Shown one piece after another: positions 6,923 through 15,548 of a stretch of DNA of 64,000 nucleotides (position 1 is the stretch's first letter; every line of letters starts with the position of its first letter). The stretch is taken from the NCBI RefSeq assembly GCF_039523175.1, contig NZ_BAAAEU010000006.1:434001-498000 (forward strand), in the 5' to 3' direction. A model generated the notes under the pieces. That model was not told the DNA's origin and made no database searches. It saw only the letters and a program-made list of their open reading frames with translations. A program made the translations under genes and the position numbers. Origin of the DNA: Dokdonella_A soli. Lineage in GTDB: Bacteria; Pseudomonadota; Gammaproteobacteria; Xanthomonadales; Rhodanobacteraceae.

Positions 6923-8404
6923 CTAGCGGTCATCGGCATCCCGCCCTGCAGAAGCCGGCACGGCCGGATGCACGGGCACCAGCGCACCTTGCAGCACCCA
7001 CGCACGCTGGCTGGGCGCGAAACGCGGTGCCAGCAGGCCATCGTTGATTTCGCGGGTCACCGCGAAGCGCTTGAACTGCGTTGCCGGGATGAACAGCCGC
7101 TCGTTGTTGGGGAATCCATCGCTGGCTGTATCGACATCGCCCTCGGGAGCCGAGATCACGCCATCGCCGTTGGCGTCCACCCGCTTCACCTCGGCCGCAT
7201 AGGCATCGAACAGCCGCTGCGGGAAGGTCACGCCGGGTTCGAACGAGGCAACGCGTTCGTAGACATCGAGGAAGATCTCGTTGGCCAGGCCGCTCGGGAT
7301 GAAGCGCTGGCGGAACTCGCGTTGGGTGTCATCGGTCCCGTCGAACTTGTCGGCATCGCGCGGTCCCGCCCCCTGCAGGACGCCTGCGGTGTTCGGGTCG
7401 TCTCCGTAGTGGACCGCATCGTTCTTCACGCCCGACGGGCCGGAGCCGGGTATGAGCGACGAGAGCGCGCCGATCTTCCCCGCCTCGAATGTTCCCGCGA
7501 TGCCGCCGGTGAATGGCAGTTCGTAGAGCGGATGGATCCAGTCGGTCTGGTAGTTGAATTCCCAATACGCGTGGCAATCCATCTGCTGCAGGCAGTTGTA
7601 GGCGCCCATGCTCAACTGGATCGGCACGACATTGGTCTGCACGTCCGGGAAATGATCGTGTGCACTGGGCAGATGAACCGCCTTGCCATCCACGGTGAAG
7701 GTCGCGCCCGGCACGTTGTGGCCGCTGCCACTTTTCTTCAACGCCTCGGCATCCGCCGCCAGCAGCTTGCCGAACTGCGCGTGGCCGTCCGGGCGCGGCG
7801 GCGCCACGGCCGGCACGGTCAGGTCGTGGATCATCCATCCCTCGTACCAGCCGCTCTCGTTGTTGATCACGAACAACCCCGAGATGTCGGTGAAGATGTC
7901 GATGAAGGCGCGTACGTTATTCGGATCGGTCGGCAGGCCCGGCTTGGGCTCCAGCGCCACGCGCACCGCCCCGATTGCGGGCAGGCCACAGTTGCCGCCC
8001 GTCGCCGTGAGCATGGCCTTGTCGTTGACGCCGGCGAACTGCGCGGTGAACGGATTCGGCTCGAAACCGTGCGTGTCGAGCAGGTAGTACTGAAACAGCT
8101 GGCTCGGGCTGTCGGCCTCCGCGTAGATCTGCAACGGCAGATAGGTGTGCGGCCTGTCCGCGAGCCGTTCCAGCGCGTCCTGCAGGTGGTCGGGAAGATG
8201 CTTAATGTCGCCGCGTTCGCTGACAGTCTCGACGTCCTCCTTCGCCTGTGGATTGGGATGACAAGGTGCGGGTGGCTGCTCGGCGCGTGCGGCGGCGGCG
8301 GCGAGCAGGGCAGCGCTGAATGCGCTGAATGCGCTGAATGTGAGGGTATGCCTGAGTTGTGCGGCCTTCCGACCTTGGTTGGCAGGTCGTGCAAAGCATT
8401 TCAT
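6923..8404 (-). CDS. Secreted protein of unknown function with an EF-hand calcium loop
   Basis: The protein is 493 aa from the ATG at 8404, chosen because TGGAGGA sits 7 nt upstream on the minus strand (an in-frame ATG at 8419 is the alternative). It has a long signal peptide with the h-region LTFSAFSAFSAALLAAAAARA and probable cleavage before EQPPAPC. The mature part has no domain I recognise, but it holds a textbook 12-residue EF-hand loop near the C-terminus, DANGDGVISAPE, with Ca2+ ligands at positions 1, 3, 5 and 12. The FSA repeats in the signal peptide come from three exact tandem copies of a 9-bp unit. It is monocistronic and convergent with rpmG. Confidence 0.6.
   Translation of the reverse strand: MKCFARPANQGRKAAQLRHTLTFSAFSAFSAALLAAAAARAEQPPAPCHPNPQAKEDVETVSERGDIKHLPDHLQDALERLADRPHTYLPLQIYAEADSPSQLFQYYLLDTHGFEPNPFTAQFAGVNDKAMLTATGGNCGLPAIGAVRVALEPKPGLPTDPNNVRAFIDIFTDISGLFVINNESGWYEGWMIHDLTVPAVAPPRPDGHAQFGKLLAADAEALKKSGSGHNVPGATFTVDGKAVHLPSAHDHFPDVQTNVVPIQLSMGAYNCLQQMDCHAYWEFNYQTDWIHPLYELPFTGGIAGTFEAGKIGALSSLIPGSGPSGVKNDAVHYGDDPNTAGVLQGAGPRDADKFDGTDDTQREFRQRFIPSGLANEIFLDVYERVASFEPGVTFPQRLFDAYAAEVKRVDANGDGVISAPEGDVDTASDGFPNNERLFIPATQFKRFAVTREINDGLLAPRFAPSQRAWVLQGALVPVHPAVPASAGRDADDR
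8313..8339. repeat. Three exact tandem copies of a 9-bp unit inside a signal-peptide coding region
   Basis: The unit GCGCTGAAT is repeated three times without change. Because the unit is 9 bp, gain or loss of a copy would lengthen or shorten the hydrophobic core of the signal peptide by three residues without a frameshift. Confidence 0.75.
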
Positions 8405-8611
8405 CGCGACGTCCTCCATAGTTGCACCGCCCTTCCGTCCCAGGACCCCGGGGCAGAAATTGGCGGCAAGACATAGGTGTCGCCCAGCGCACGCAAGGGT
8501 TGCTGGAACGTGCGACATGACGAACGCGCGCTGGCGTGGAAATTGCCCACTTCGACGCGATCGCAGGAAGAGGGGCCGCGGGTTGCTTGATCGAGCGGCG
8601 CTCTCGAACGC

Positions 8612-8644
8612 AAAAAAAAGCCCGCCGAGCGGCGGGCCTTTTCA
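8612..8644 (-). terminator. Intrinsic terminator of the desaturase gene
   Basis: A GC-rich stem (GGCCCGCCG/CGGCGGGC) is flanked by A8 on the left and TTTT on the right, so on the minus strand the hairpin is followed by eight T residues. It lies just past the desaturase stop at 8666. It could also work on the plus strand, where no gene runs into it. Confidence 0.85.
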
Positions 8645-8665
8645 TTCAACGCGGAAAACCAGCAG

Positions 8666-9871
8666 TCAGACGCGCTCGCCAGCGAGGCGATAGCCCTTCA
8701 AGCGTGCCGCGAACTCGGCCAAGGTGCGGATGCCGGTCGCCTCGGCCTCGTGGCACCACTCCTTGAGCGCGTCGAGCATGCCCTCGGCGTTGCGGCCGTT
8801 GCGTTCGGTCAGCGCGGCTAAGCGCGCGCGGAATTCGCAGACCGTGCGCAGCTGCGGGTGTTTCTCGGTGAACGCGACCATGCGCTCGCGCGAGGCCGCG
8901 TCGAGCCAGCGGCCGCCGTTGCCGAGCGCACGGCGCAGCTTGCGCGGCAGTTCCTTGATGCCGGCGCCGGCGTTCGCGGCTTCGTCGCGCAAGGTCGGCG
9001 CGATCACGCCGCGGAAGTAGTCGCTCATCACATGGAAGCGGTGCGCGAGCACGGCCTTGACCGTGTCCGTGTCCGGCAGGTGCATGTTCGGGCGCACGTC
9101 GAGGCTCGGCGCGACGCGCAGTACCTTGGCCAGGCCGACCGTCTCGAACATGCGGATCGCGGCCCAGCCGATATCGAACTCGAACTTGCGCAGCGCGAAC
9201 TTCGAGGAGCTCGGGAACGCGTGGTGGTTGTTGTGCAGTTCCTCGCCGCCGAGCCAGATGCCCCACGGGGTCAGGTTGGTCGCGGTGTCGGCGGTCTCGA
9301 AGTTGCGGTAGCCCCACCAGTGGCCGAGGCCGTTGACGACGCCGGCGGCCCAGAACGGGATCCAGATCATCTGCAGCGCCCACATCGCGATGCCGACCAC
9401 GCCGAACAGCAGCATGTTGACGACCAGCAGCAGCGCGACGCCGAGCACCGAGTGCGGCGTATACAGCTTGCGCTCGATCCAGTCGTCCGGCGTGCCGACG
9501 CCGTATTTGTCCATGTCGGCGCGGTTGAGGCTGGCGATGCGATACAGGTCCACGCCATCGAACAGCACCTTGTTGAGGCCGGCGATCTGCGGGCTGTGCG
9601 GATCTTCCTCGGTCTCGCACTTGGCGTGGTGCTTGCGATGGATCGCCACGTATTCCTTGGTGTTGATGCCGGTCGAGAACCACGACCAGAACCGGAAGAA
9701 ATGCGCGAGGATCGGATGGAACTCGACGCCCCGATGCGACTGGCTGCGGTGCAGGTACAGCGTCATCGTGAAGATCGTGAGCTGGGTGACGACCAGCATG
9801 AACACGATCCAGCCGCCCCAGGACGCTTGGGTCAGCCCGCGTGAAACGAAGGAAAGCACGGTATCGAACAT
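8666..9871 (-). CDS. Membrane fatty acid desaturase (delta-9 type)
   Basis: A di-iron membrane enzyme that introduces a double bond into acyl chains. The protein is 401 aa from the ATG at 9871. All three histidine boxes are present: HRSQSHR (residues 41-47), HRKHH (78-82) and HNNHH (213-217). Four hydrophobic membrane segments lie around them (about 22-40, 53-68, 143-165, 164-180). The C-terminal 170 residues are a helical extension often seen in proteobacterial stearoyl-type desaturases. It is transcribed away from the ABC operon and terminated at 8612. Substrate form (acyl-CoA, ACP or lipid) cannot be told. Confidence 0.88.
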   Translation of the reverse strand: MFDTVLSFVSRGLTQASWGGWIVFMLVVTQLTIFTMTLYLHRSQSHRGVEFHPILAHFFRFWSWFSTGINTKEYVAIHRKHHAKCETEEDPHSPQIAGLNKVLFDGVDLYRIASLNRADMDKYGVGTPDDWIERKLYTPHSVLGVALLLVVNMLLFGVVGIAMWALQMIWIPFWAAGVVNGLGHWWGYRNFETADTATNLTPWGIWLGGEELHNNHHAFPSSSKFALRKFEFDIGWAAIRMFETVGLAKVLRVAPSLDVRPNMHLPDTDTVKAVLAHRFHVMSDYFRGVIAPTLRDEAANAGAGIKELPRKLRRALGNGGRWLDAASRERMVAFTEKHPQLRTVCEFRARLAALTERNGRNAEGMLDALKEWCHEAEATGIRTLAEFAARLKGYRLAGERV

Positions 9872-10029
9872 GGAATGTGGCGGTGTGGCCAGAGAGTCGA
9901 AGGGGTGACTATACCCGTCCCGGTATGGGGCTGCCATCGACGTTGTCAAGCTTTGCCGCACTGCCTGCAGCAGGCCGGAGCGTTGCGCCGCTTGCCCGCG
10001 AGGCCCCGGAACCGGAACAATCACGGTTC

Positions 10030-10962
10030 GTGAACGCGCCCGTCACACTCAGCCTCGACCACGTCAGCCGCCGCCTCGCCGGACGCACGGTCGTGCACGA
10101 CCTGAACCTGAACGTCGCGCGCGGCGAAGTGCTCGGCCTGCTCGGCGTCAACGGCGCCGGCAAGACCACCACGCTGCGCATGATCGCAGGCGTACTCGCG
10201 CCGAGTGCGGGCGCGGTGCGCCTCGGCGGCGCGGACCTGTACGAACAGCCCGAACTCGCGCGCCGCCGCATCGGCTACCTGCCGGAGACGCCGCCGCTGC
10301 ACGCGGAGCTGACGACCGCGGAGTTCCTGCGCTTCTGCGCGCGCCTGCATGGGCTTGCGCGCGGAGCGGTCCCTGCGGCAATCGACCGCACCCTGGAACG
10401 CTGCGCCCTCGGTGACGTGCGTCATCGGCCGATGGCGGCCCTGTCCAAGGGATTCCGCCAGCGTGTTGGCCTCGCCCAGGCGATCCTGCACGACCCCGAG
10501 CTGATCGTGCTCGACGAACCGGCCTCGGGCCTGGACCCGGTGCAGGCGCTGAAGCTGCGCGAGATCGTACGCGGGCTTGGCGAAGATCACGCGGTGGTGC
10601 TCTCGACGCACGTGCTGCCGGACGTGTCCGCTTGCTGCGATCGCGTCGCGATCCTGCACCAGGGCGAACTGCGCCATGTCGGCGCGACGCATGCGCAGGT
10701 CGACCAAGGCGCGGTCCGCGTCGGCGTCGGCAAAGCGCTGCAGGTGGACGACTGGCTGGCGCTGCCGATGGTCATCGCCGCGGCTCCGATCGACGCGACG
10801 CATTGGCGCGTGCAGCTGAACGCGAACGCCACAGTCGACGCGTTCGCCGGTGCGGTTGTCGCGCGCGGTTTCGGTTTGCAGGAACTGCGTGCCGACAGCC
10901 TCGCGCTGGAACAGACCTTTCTCGCGATCGCGGCCAGCGACGCACCGGCGCAAGCCGCGTGA
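10030..10962 (+). CDS. ABC transporter ATP-binding protein, GldA/NatA type
   Basis: The protein is 310 aa from the GTG at 10030, the nearest start before the conserved domain; ATG codons at 9925 or 9841 would add a low-complexity tail and the latter overlaps the desaturase gene. Walker A is GVNGAGKT (39-46), the signature is LSKGFRQRVGLAQ, and Walker B is LIVLDEPASGLDP, followed by the switch His in STHVLPDV. About 80 extra C-terminal residues follow, as in NatA-like exporters. The stop overlaps the permease start, so the pair is translationally coupled. It energises an exporter of unknown substrate. Confidence 0.9.
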   Translation: MNAPVTLSLDHVSRRLAGRTVVHDLNLNVARGEVLGLLGVNGAGKTTTLRMIAGVLAPSAGAVRLGGADLYEQPELARRRIGYLPETPPLHAELTTAEFLRFCARLHGLARGAVPAAIDRTLERCALGDVRHRPMAALSKGFRQRVGLAQAILHDPELIVLDEPASGLDPVQALKLREIVRGLGEDHAVVLSTHVLPDVSACCDRVAILHQGELRHVGATHAQVDQGAVRVGVGKALQVDDWLALPMVIAAAPIDATHWRVQLNANATVDAFAGAVVARGFGLQELRADSLALEQTFLAIAASDAPAQAA

Positions 10963-11720
10963 GCGCCACCTTCCTGATCACGCGCCACGAATGGCGGCGC
11001 CTCGTCGTGCAGCCGTTCGCGTGGACACTGGCCGCGGTCGTGGTCGCGCTGGTCGCCTGGCAGTTCCTGCTCGCGCTGCAGGGGTTTCTCGATCTGGCGC
11101 CGAAACTCGGCGGCCTCAAGGATGCGCCCGGCGTGACCGACCTCGTCGCGATCCCGCTGCTGCGCAGCTTCGGCAACCTGCTGGTGCTGCTGGTGCCGCT
11201 GGTCACGATGCGGGCGTTCGCCGGTGAACGTCGCGCGCAGACGCTGCCCCTGCTGCTCGCGAGCGGCGCCGGCAATGTGCGCATCGTGCTCGGCAAATAT
11301 CTCGGTGCGCTCGGTTTCGTGTTCGTGCTGATCGCGCTGGTGGTGCTGATGCCAATCACGCTCGGCTTCGGCACCGCACTCGATCTCGGCAAGATCGCGG
11401 CCGCCACGCTCGGCCTCGCGCTGTTCGCGGCCGCGCTGACCGCGATCGGTCTGGTCTGTTCGGCCTGGGCGGTGCAGCCGGCGCTGGCCGCGGCCGCCGC
11501 GCTCGCGCTCACGAGCCTGCTCGCGGTCGTCGATGCCGGTGCGCGCCTGCAGGGCATCAGCAACAGCGGCATCAACTATCTCGCGTTGCCGACGCATCTG
11601 GAGCCGTTCTTTCGCGGCCTCGTCGGCGGCGTCGACATCGTGTATTTCCTGCTGATCGTCGGCGTTGCGCTCGCGCTCGCGACGCGGCAGCTGGACGCAT
11701 TGCGCACGAGACCCGACTAG
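10959..11720 (+). CDS. ABC-2 type permease (GldF-like)
   Basis: The protein is 253 aa from the GTG at 10959, which overlaps the stop of the ATPase gene by 4 bp. Six hydrophobic segments are apparent, for example WTLAAVVVALVAWQFLLAL, LGALGFVFVLIALVVLMPI and VYFLLIVGVALALAT. The layout matches ABC-2 permeases that pair with a GldG-like substrate-side protein, which is encoded next. It forms the membrane channel of the exporter. Confidence 0.85.
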   Translation: MSATFLITRHEWRRLVVQPFAWTLAAVVVALVAWQFLLALQGFLDLAPKLGGLKDAPGVTDLVAIPLLRSFGNLLVLLVPLVTMRAFAGERRAQTLPLLLASGAGNVRIVLGKYLGALGFVFVLIALVVLMPITLGFGTALDLGKIAAATLGLALFAAALTAIGLVCSAWAVQPALAAAAALALTSLLAVVDAGARLQGISNSGINYLALPTHLEPFFRGLVGGVDIVYFLLIVGVALALATRQLDALRTRPD

Positions 11721-11862
11721 TGGCCTGCAATGACCATTTCGAAAGCGGCTCGCTTGGTCTCGTGGCGCAGGGCTTGTCCCTCACTCGGCCCACAGCGCCG
11801 CCATGGGCCTCACTCCGGGCCGGCGCCCCGCACCCCGATCCCTACGCGATCCATCATCCCCA

Positions 11863-13230
11863 ATGAGCATGGCAGGCCACCTGCGCGAGCGCCTCAGCAA
11901 TGCGATCCACGCGCTGCTCGTGGTCCTGATCGCGGTCGCGATCGCATTCCTGAGCACGCGTTTCGGCTTCGTGCAGGATTGGAGCCGCACGCACAGCGCG
12001 AGCCTGGGCGCTGAGTCGGTCGCGCTGCTGAAGTCGCTGGATGCGCCGATCGAGGTGGTCAGCTACGCGCGCAAGCAGGGTGGCCTGCGCGCGGTGATCG
12101 CGGATTTCGTCGACCGCTACCGGCGCGTCAAGCCCGACCTGTCCCTGCGTTTCGTCGACCCGGACGCGGATCCGAACGCGATGCGTGCGGCCGGCGTGAC
12201 GGTCGATGGCGAACTCGCGGTCCGCTACAAGGAACGCAGCGAGCGCCTCAAGGTGTTGAGCGAAGCCGAGTTCTCGAACGCGCTGCTGCGCCTGTCGCGC
12301 ACGCGCGAGCGCATCGTTGCGTTCCTGGAGGGCGAGGGCGAGCGCCAGCCGCTCGGCAAGGCGAATGCGGATCTCGGCCAGTTCGTCGCCACGCTCGCCG
12401 ATCGCGGTCTGCGTGCGGTGCCGCTGCCGCTCGCGAACACCGGCAAGGTGCCCGAGAACGCCGATCTCGTGGTCATCGCGAACCCGCAGGTGAAAGTTCC
12501 GGCGGCGGTCGCTGCCGAACTCGTCGATTACGTCGATCGTGGCGGCGCCCTGCTCTGGCTGATCGAGCCCGGCGAGAACACTGGGTTCGACGATCTCGCC
12601 AACACACTGGGCATCCGCGTGCTGCCGGGCACCGTCGTCGACGGCAGCGGCCAAGCGTTCGGGTTGGGCGATCCAAGCTTCGTCGCGGTCGACCACTACC
12701 CGAAGCACGCCATCACGCAGGACTTCGCGCTCACCACGCTGTTCCCGCAGCCGGCCGCGATCGCGCAGCTCGCCGGCACGCGCTGGGCCATGCAATCGAT
12801 CCTGCGCTCCAGCGCGAAATCGTGGAACGAGACCGGCCATATTCCGAAGGCCGGTGAAGCCGGCGACACGATCCGCCAGGACGCGGACGCCGGCGAGATC
12901 GCCGGTCCGCTCGACCTCGGCTTCGCGTTGACGCGCGTATCGCCGCGGCCCGACAAGCACGAGCAGCGTGTCGCGGTGATCGGCGACGGCGATTTCCTCT
13001 CGAACAGTTTTCTCGGCAACGGCGGCAATCGCGAATTCGGTCAGCGCGTGTTCGACTGGCTGCTCGGCGACGACGCGCAGATTGCGGTCGCGGACAAGAG
13101 CGCGCCGGATCGCGAGCTGAAGCTCTCGCAGGCCGCGCTGACCGCGCTCGCGGTCGCGTTCCTCATCGCGCTGCCGCTGCTGCTCGCCGGCAGCGGCGCG
13201 TTGATCTGGTGGCGTCGTCGCCGGCGCTGA
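11863..13230 (+). CDS. GldG-like membrane protein of an ABC export system
   Basis: The protein is 455 aa with an N-terminal transmembrane helix (about residues 17-35), a large extracytoplasmic region, and a C-terminal helix (LTALAVAFLIALPLLLAGSGALIWW) followed by a basic tail. The region GGALLWLIEPGENTGFDDLANTLGI and the GDGDFLSNSFLGNGGNREF segment match the GldG/intraflagellar-transport-like domain that follows GldA-GldF-type ABC genes. Its role is inferred to be substrate handling on the outer face. An ATG at 11869 is an alternative start. The 142-bp gap before it holds nothing recognisable. Confidence 0.75.
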   Translation: MSMAGHLRERLSNAIHALLVVLIAVAIAFLSTRFGFVQDWSRTHSASLGAESVALLKSLDAPIEVVSYARKQGGLRAVIADFVDRYRRVKPDLSLRFVDPDADPNAMRAAGVTVDGELAVRYKERSERLKVLSEAEFSNALLRLSRTRERIVAFLEGEGERQPLGKANADLGQFVATLADRGLRAVPLPLANTGKVPENADLVVIANPQVKVPAAVAAELVDYVDRGGALLWLIEPGENTGFDDLANTLGIRVLPGTVVDGSGQAFGLGDPSFVAVDHYPKHAITQDFALTTLFPQPAAIAQLAGTRWAMQSILRSSAKSWNETGHIPKAGEAGDTIRQDADAGEIAGPLDLGFALTRVSPRPDKHEQRVAVIGDGDFLSNSFLGNGGNREFGQRVFDWLLGDDAQIAVADKSAPDRELKLSQAALTALAVAFLIALPLLLAGSGALIWWRRRRR

Positions 13231-13231
13231 G

Positions 13232-13732
13232 ATGAAACGCCGCACGCGCACCCTGGTGTTCCTGCTCGCGGCGGTCGCGCTGCTCGGTGCGGCAGTGTTC
13301 GCGGAAATCCGGCGCGAGCAGACGCTCGCGTTCGATCCGCTGACCACGATCGACCTGGCGGCCGTGCGCTCGCTCGCGGTGACCTGCAATGCCTGCAAAC
13401 CGCGCCGTTTCGACAAGGTCGACGGGCATTGGCAGATGCGCGAGCCGTTCGCGCGTGCGGCCGACGATGCCGCGGTCGACAGGCTCGCCGCGATCGCGCA
13501 TGCGCCGGTGCGCTTCCGGCATGCCGCCGGTGAGCTCGAGGCGTCGAAGCTCGGCCTCGATCCCCCGCAGGCGACGCTGACGCTGGACGGCACGACCTTG
13601 AAATTCGGCACCACCGATGCGATCCATGGCGATCGCTATGTTGAAGTCGGCGGCTTGATTGCGCTGGTGCCGGATCGCTTCAGTGCAAGGTTGTTCGCGG
13701 CGCCGGAGAACGAGCTGGCGAAGCCCAAATGA
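13232..13732 (+). CDS. DUF4340-like protein of the ABC export operon
   Basis: The protein is 166 aa. It starts one base after the stop of the GldG-like gene, so it is in the same operon. It has an N-terminal membrane anchor (about residues 7-22, LVFLLAAVALLGAAVF) and a small periplasmic domain with a CNACKPRRFDKVDGHW stretch carrying a CxxC pair. In other genomes DUF4340 proteins end GldA-F-G operons in the same way. It is shorter than typical DUF4340 proteins. Molecular function is unknown. Confidence 0.6.
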   Translation: MKRRTRTLVFLLAAVALLGAAVFAEIRREQTLAFDPLTTIDLAAVRSLAVTCNACKPRRFDKVDGHWQMREPFARAADDAAVDRLAAIAHAPVRFRHAAGELEASKLGLDPPQATLTLDGTTLKFGTTDAIHGDRYVEVGGLIALVPDRFSARLFAAPENELAKPK

Positions 13733-13747
13733 ACGCGATCGCGATGA

Positions 13748-13804
13748 CTCCCTCTCCCCCAACGACGTTGTCGTTGGGGGAGAGGGTTGGGGTGAGGGGG
13801 TGGG
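13748..13804. repeat. REP-like palindromic repeat, copy A
   Basis: A near-perfect palindrome around AACGACGTTGTCGTT with arms CCCTCTCCCCC and GGGGGAGAGGG, followed by the tail TTGGGGTGAGGGGGTGG. It is paired with an inverted copy at 13890 and recurs at 35682. The 235-bp gap between the DUF4340 gene and mutM is made almost wholly of this pair. Confidence 0.8.
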
Positions 13805-13889
13805 GCGCCATCAATGTGCACCGTAGGTCGCGTGCCGACGCCTTGTACGAAGTGCGTCTTGTACATTCTGGCTCGGCGATTCACTGCGG

Positions 13890-13942
13890 CCCTCGCCCCC
13901 TCACCCAACCCTCTCCCCCGCGCGAGAGCGTGGGGGAGAGGG
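13890..13942. repeat. REP-like palindromic repeat, copy B (inverted to copy A)
   Basis: It begins with the reverse complement of the copy A tail and then has CCCTCTCCCCC...GGGGGAGAGGG around a different loop (GCGCGAGAGCGT). Copies A and B face each other across 85 bp of unrelated sequence, like the doublets formed by bacterial REP elements. Confidence 0.8.
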
Positions 13943-13967
13943 CTTGCACTTCGTCGTAGCGCCGACC

Positions 13968-14780
13968 ATGCCCGAGCTCCCCGAAGTCGAAACCACGCGC
14001 CGCGGCCTGGCGCCGCATCTGGTCGGCCGCACCGTCGTCGCGCTCCACATCCGCCAGCCGCGTTTGCGTTGGCCGATCCCGCGCGAACTGCGCACCCAGC
14101 TGCCCGGGCAGCGCATCGAGGCGATCGAGCGCCGCGCGAAATACCTGCTCGTGCATACCGAACCCGGCAGCGCGTTGCTGCACCTCGGCATGTCGGGCTC
14201 TCTGCGCGTGCTGCCGGCGGCGACGCCGATCGGCGTGCACGACCATGTCGACTGGCGCCTCGATTCCGGTCGCGTATTGCGCTACACCGATCCGCGCCGT
14301 TTCGGCTGCCAGCTCTGGCAACCGCGTGGCGAGGTGCATCCGCTGCTCGCGGGGCTCGGACCTGAACCTTTGTCGGACGACTTCGACGGCGACCTGCTGT
14401 GGACGCGCTCGCGTGGTCGCGCCGCGGCGGTGAAGGTATTCCTGATGGACCAGGCGATCGTGGTCGGTGTCGGCAACATCTACGCGAGCGAGGCGCTGTT
14501 CGCGGCCGGCATCCACCCCAAGCGCGCGGCGGGTTCGATCTCGCGCACGCGCTACGCGCGCCTCGCCAACGAGGTGAAACGCATCCTCGCCTACGCGATC
14601 ACACGCGGCGGCACGACCCTGCGCGATTTCATCAGCCCCGACGGCCTGCCCGGCTATTTCGAGCAGGAATTGTTCGTCTACGGCCGCGAAGGTGAACCGT
14701 GCAAAGTGTGCGGCACACTGATCCGTGCAATCGTGCTCGGCCAGCGCTCGACCTACTACTGCCCGCGTTGCCAGCGTTGA
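13968..14780 (+). CDS. mutM: Formamidopyrimidine-DNA glycosylase (Fpg/MutM)
   Basis: A base-excision repair enzyme that removes 8-oxoguanine and formamidopyrimidines and cleaves the abasic strand. The protein is 270 aa. It starts MPELPEVETTRRGL, where Pro2 becomes the catalytic N-terminus and Glu3 is conserved. Lys in LLVHTEPGSALLHLGMSGSL, the VGVGNIYASEALF segment and the C-terminal zinc finger (CKVCG...YYCPRCQR) are all present. The ATG at 13968 is required for the Pro2 nucleophile. It lies directly after the REP pair with a plain leader. Confidence 0.97.
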   Translation: MPELPEVETTRRGLAPHLVGRTVVALHIRQPRLRWPIPRELRTQLPGQRIEAIERRAKYLLVHTEPGSALLHLGMSGSLRVLPAATPIGVHDHVDWRLDSGRVLRYTDPRRFGCQLWQPRGEVHPLLAGLGPEPLSDDFDGDLLWTRSRGRAAAVKVFLMDQAIVVGVGNIYASEALFAAGIHPKRAAGSISRTRYARLANEVKRILAYAITRGGTTLRDFISPDGLPGYFEQELFVYGREGEPCKVCGTLIRAIVLGQRSTYYCPRCQR

Positions 14781-14786
14781 CGAAGA

Positions 14787-15548
14787 TCAGTCCGGCCAAC
14801 GCAGCGCGAGATGCCGGTTGTTGAACTCCGGATCGTCGAACGCGCCCGCGACCTGCGCCTTCATGCCGGACGGCGCACCGTCGATCGTGACCGCATGGCC
14901 GTCCTCGATGAGACCGCCGCGCGCCTGGAAGTCGACGAAACGCCCGGCGAGGTCGCCGGCAGCGTTCGCGGCATCGGGTGGCACATTGCGAATGCTGATG
15001 TCGGGACGCGCGAACTTGCGCAGGCCGCGCGTGTGCACGTGCTGGCGTCCGGCGTGCCGGTCATCTTCGTCACACAGGATCAGCACATGGTCGCGTGGCG
15101 CGAGGGCGTCGTTCGCGAAGAAGCGTTGCCGCCATTCGTTCGCGTCGAACATCGTCAAGGTCTGCGGATCGATCACCGCGACACCACCAAGATCGGTCAG
15201 CGCAGTGATCGTGCCGACGAGATCGCGCAGGCTGTCGAGGTCGGAGGGGTCGGCGATCGCGCCGCGCAGCATCACGCATTCGCCGGCCTGTTTCGCCCGC
15301 TCGAACAGGCGCGCGTTCTCCTCATACAGCATCCCGCCGAGCATGCCCGCGAGCGGATAACCGTTCCATTTGGCGAGCTCGCGGTTCACGTAGCGCACGA
15401 CTTCGATGCCCGGCGGTGTGCCGCGCGTGCGGTAGTGTTCCGCGTCGATCTTGAAGTCGGGCTCGAAGTCGCCGAACACGAACCAGAGCAGGAACGCTTC
15501 ATCGCCGCTGTTCCGCCATTGCGGCCGCGGCCAGTTCGGTGCACTCAT
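14787..15548 (-). CDS. Conserved hypothetical protein, 253 aa
   Basis: I do not recognise this family with confidence. It is an acidic cytoplasmic protein without signal peptide or membrane segments. Its start overlaps the tdk stop in an ATGA arrangement, so it is translated with thymidine kinase. It has a regular alpha/beta pattern (VVRYVNRELAKW, GECVMLRGAIADPSDLDSLRDLVG, GGVAVIDPQTLTMFD) that resembles phosphodiesterase- or DUF4261-like folds only vaguely. It is convergent with mutM (6 bp between stops). Confidence 0.6.
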   Translation of the reverse strand: MSAPNWPRPQWRNSGDEAFLLWFVFGDFEPDFKIDAEHYRTRGTPPGIEVVRYVNRELAKWNGYPLAGMLGGMLYEENARLFERAKQAGECVMLRGAIADPSDLDSLRDLVGTITALTDLGGVAVIDPQTLTMFDANEWRQRFFANDALAPRDHVLILCDEDDRHAGRQHVHTRGLRKFARPDISIRNVPPDAANAAGDLAGRFVDFQARGGLIEDGHAVTIDGAPSGMKAQVAGAFDDPEFNNRHLALRWPD

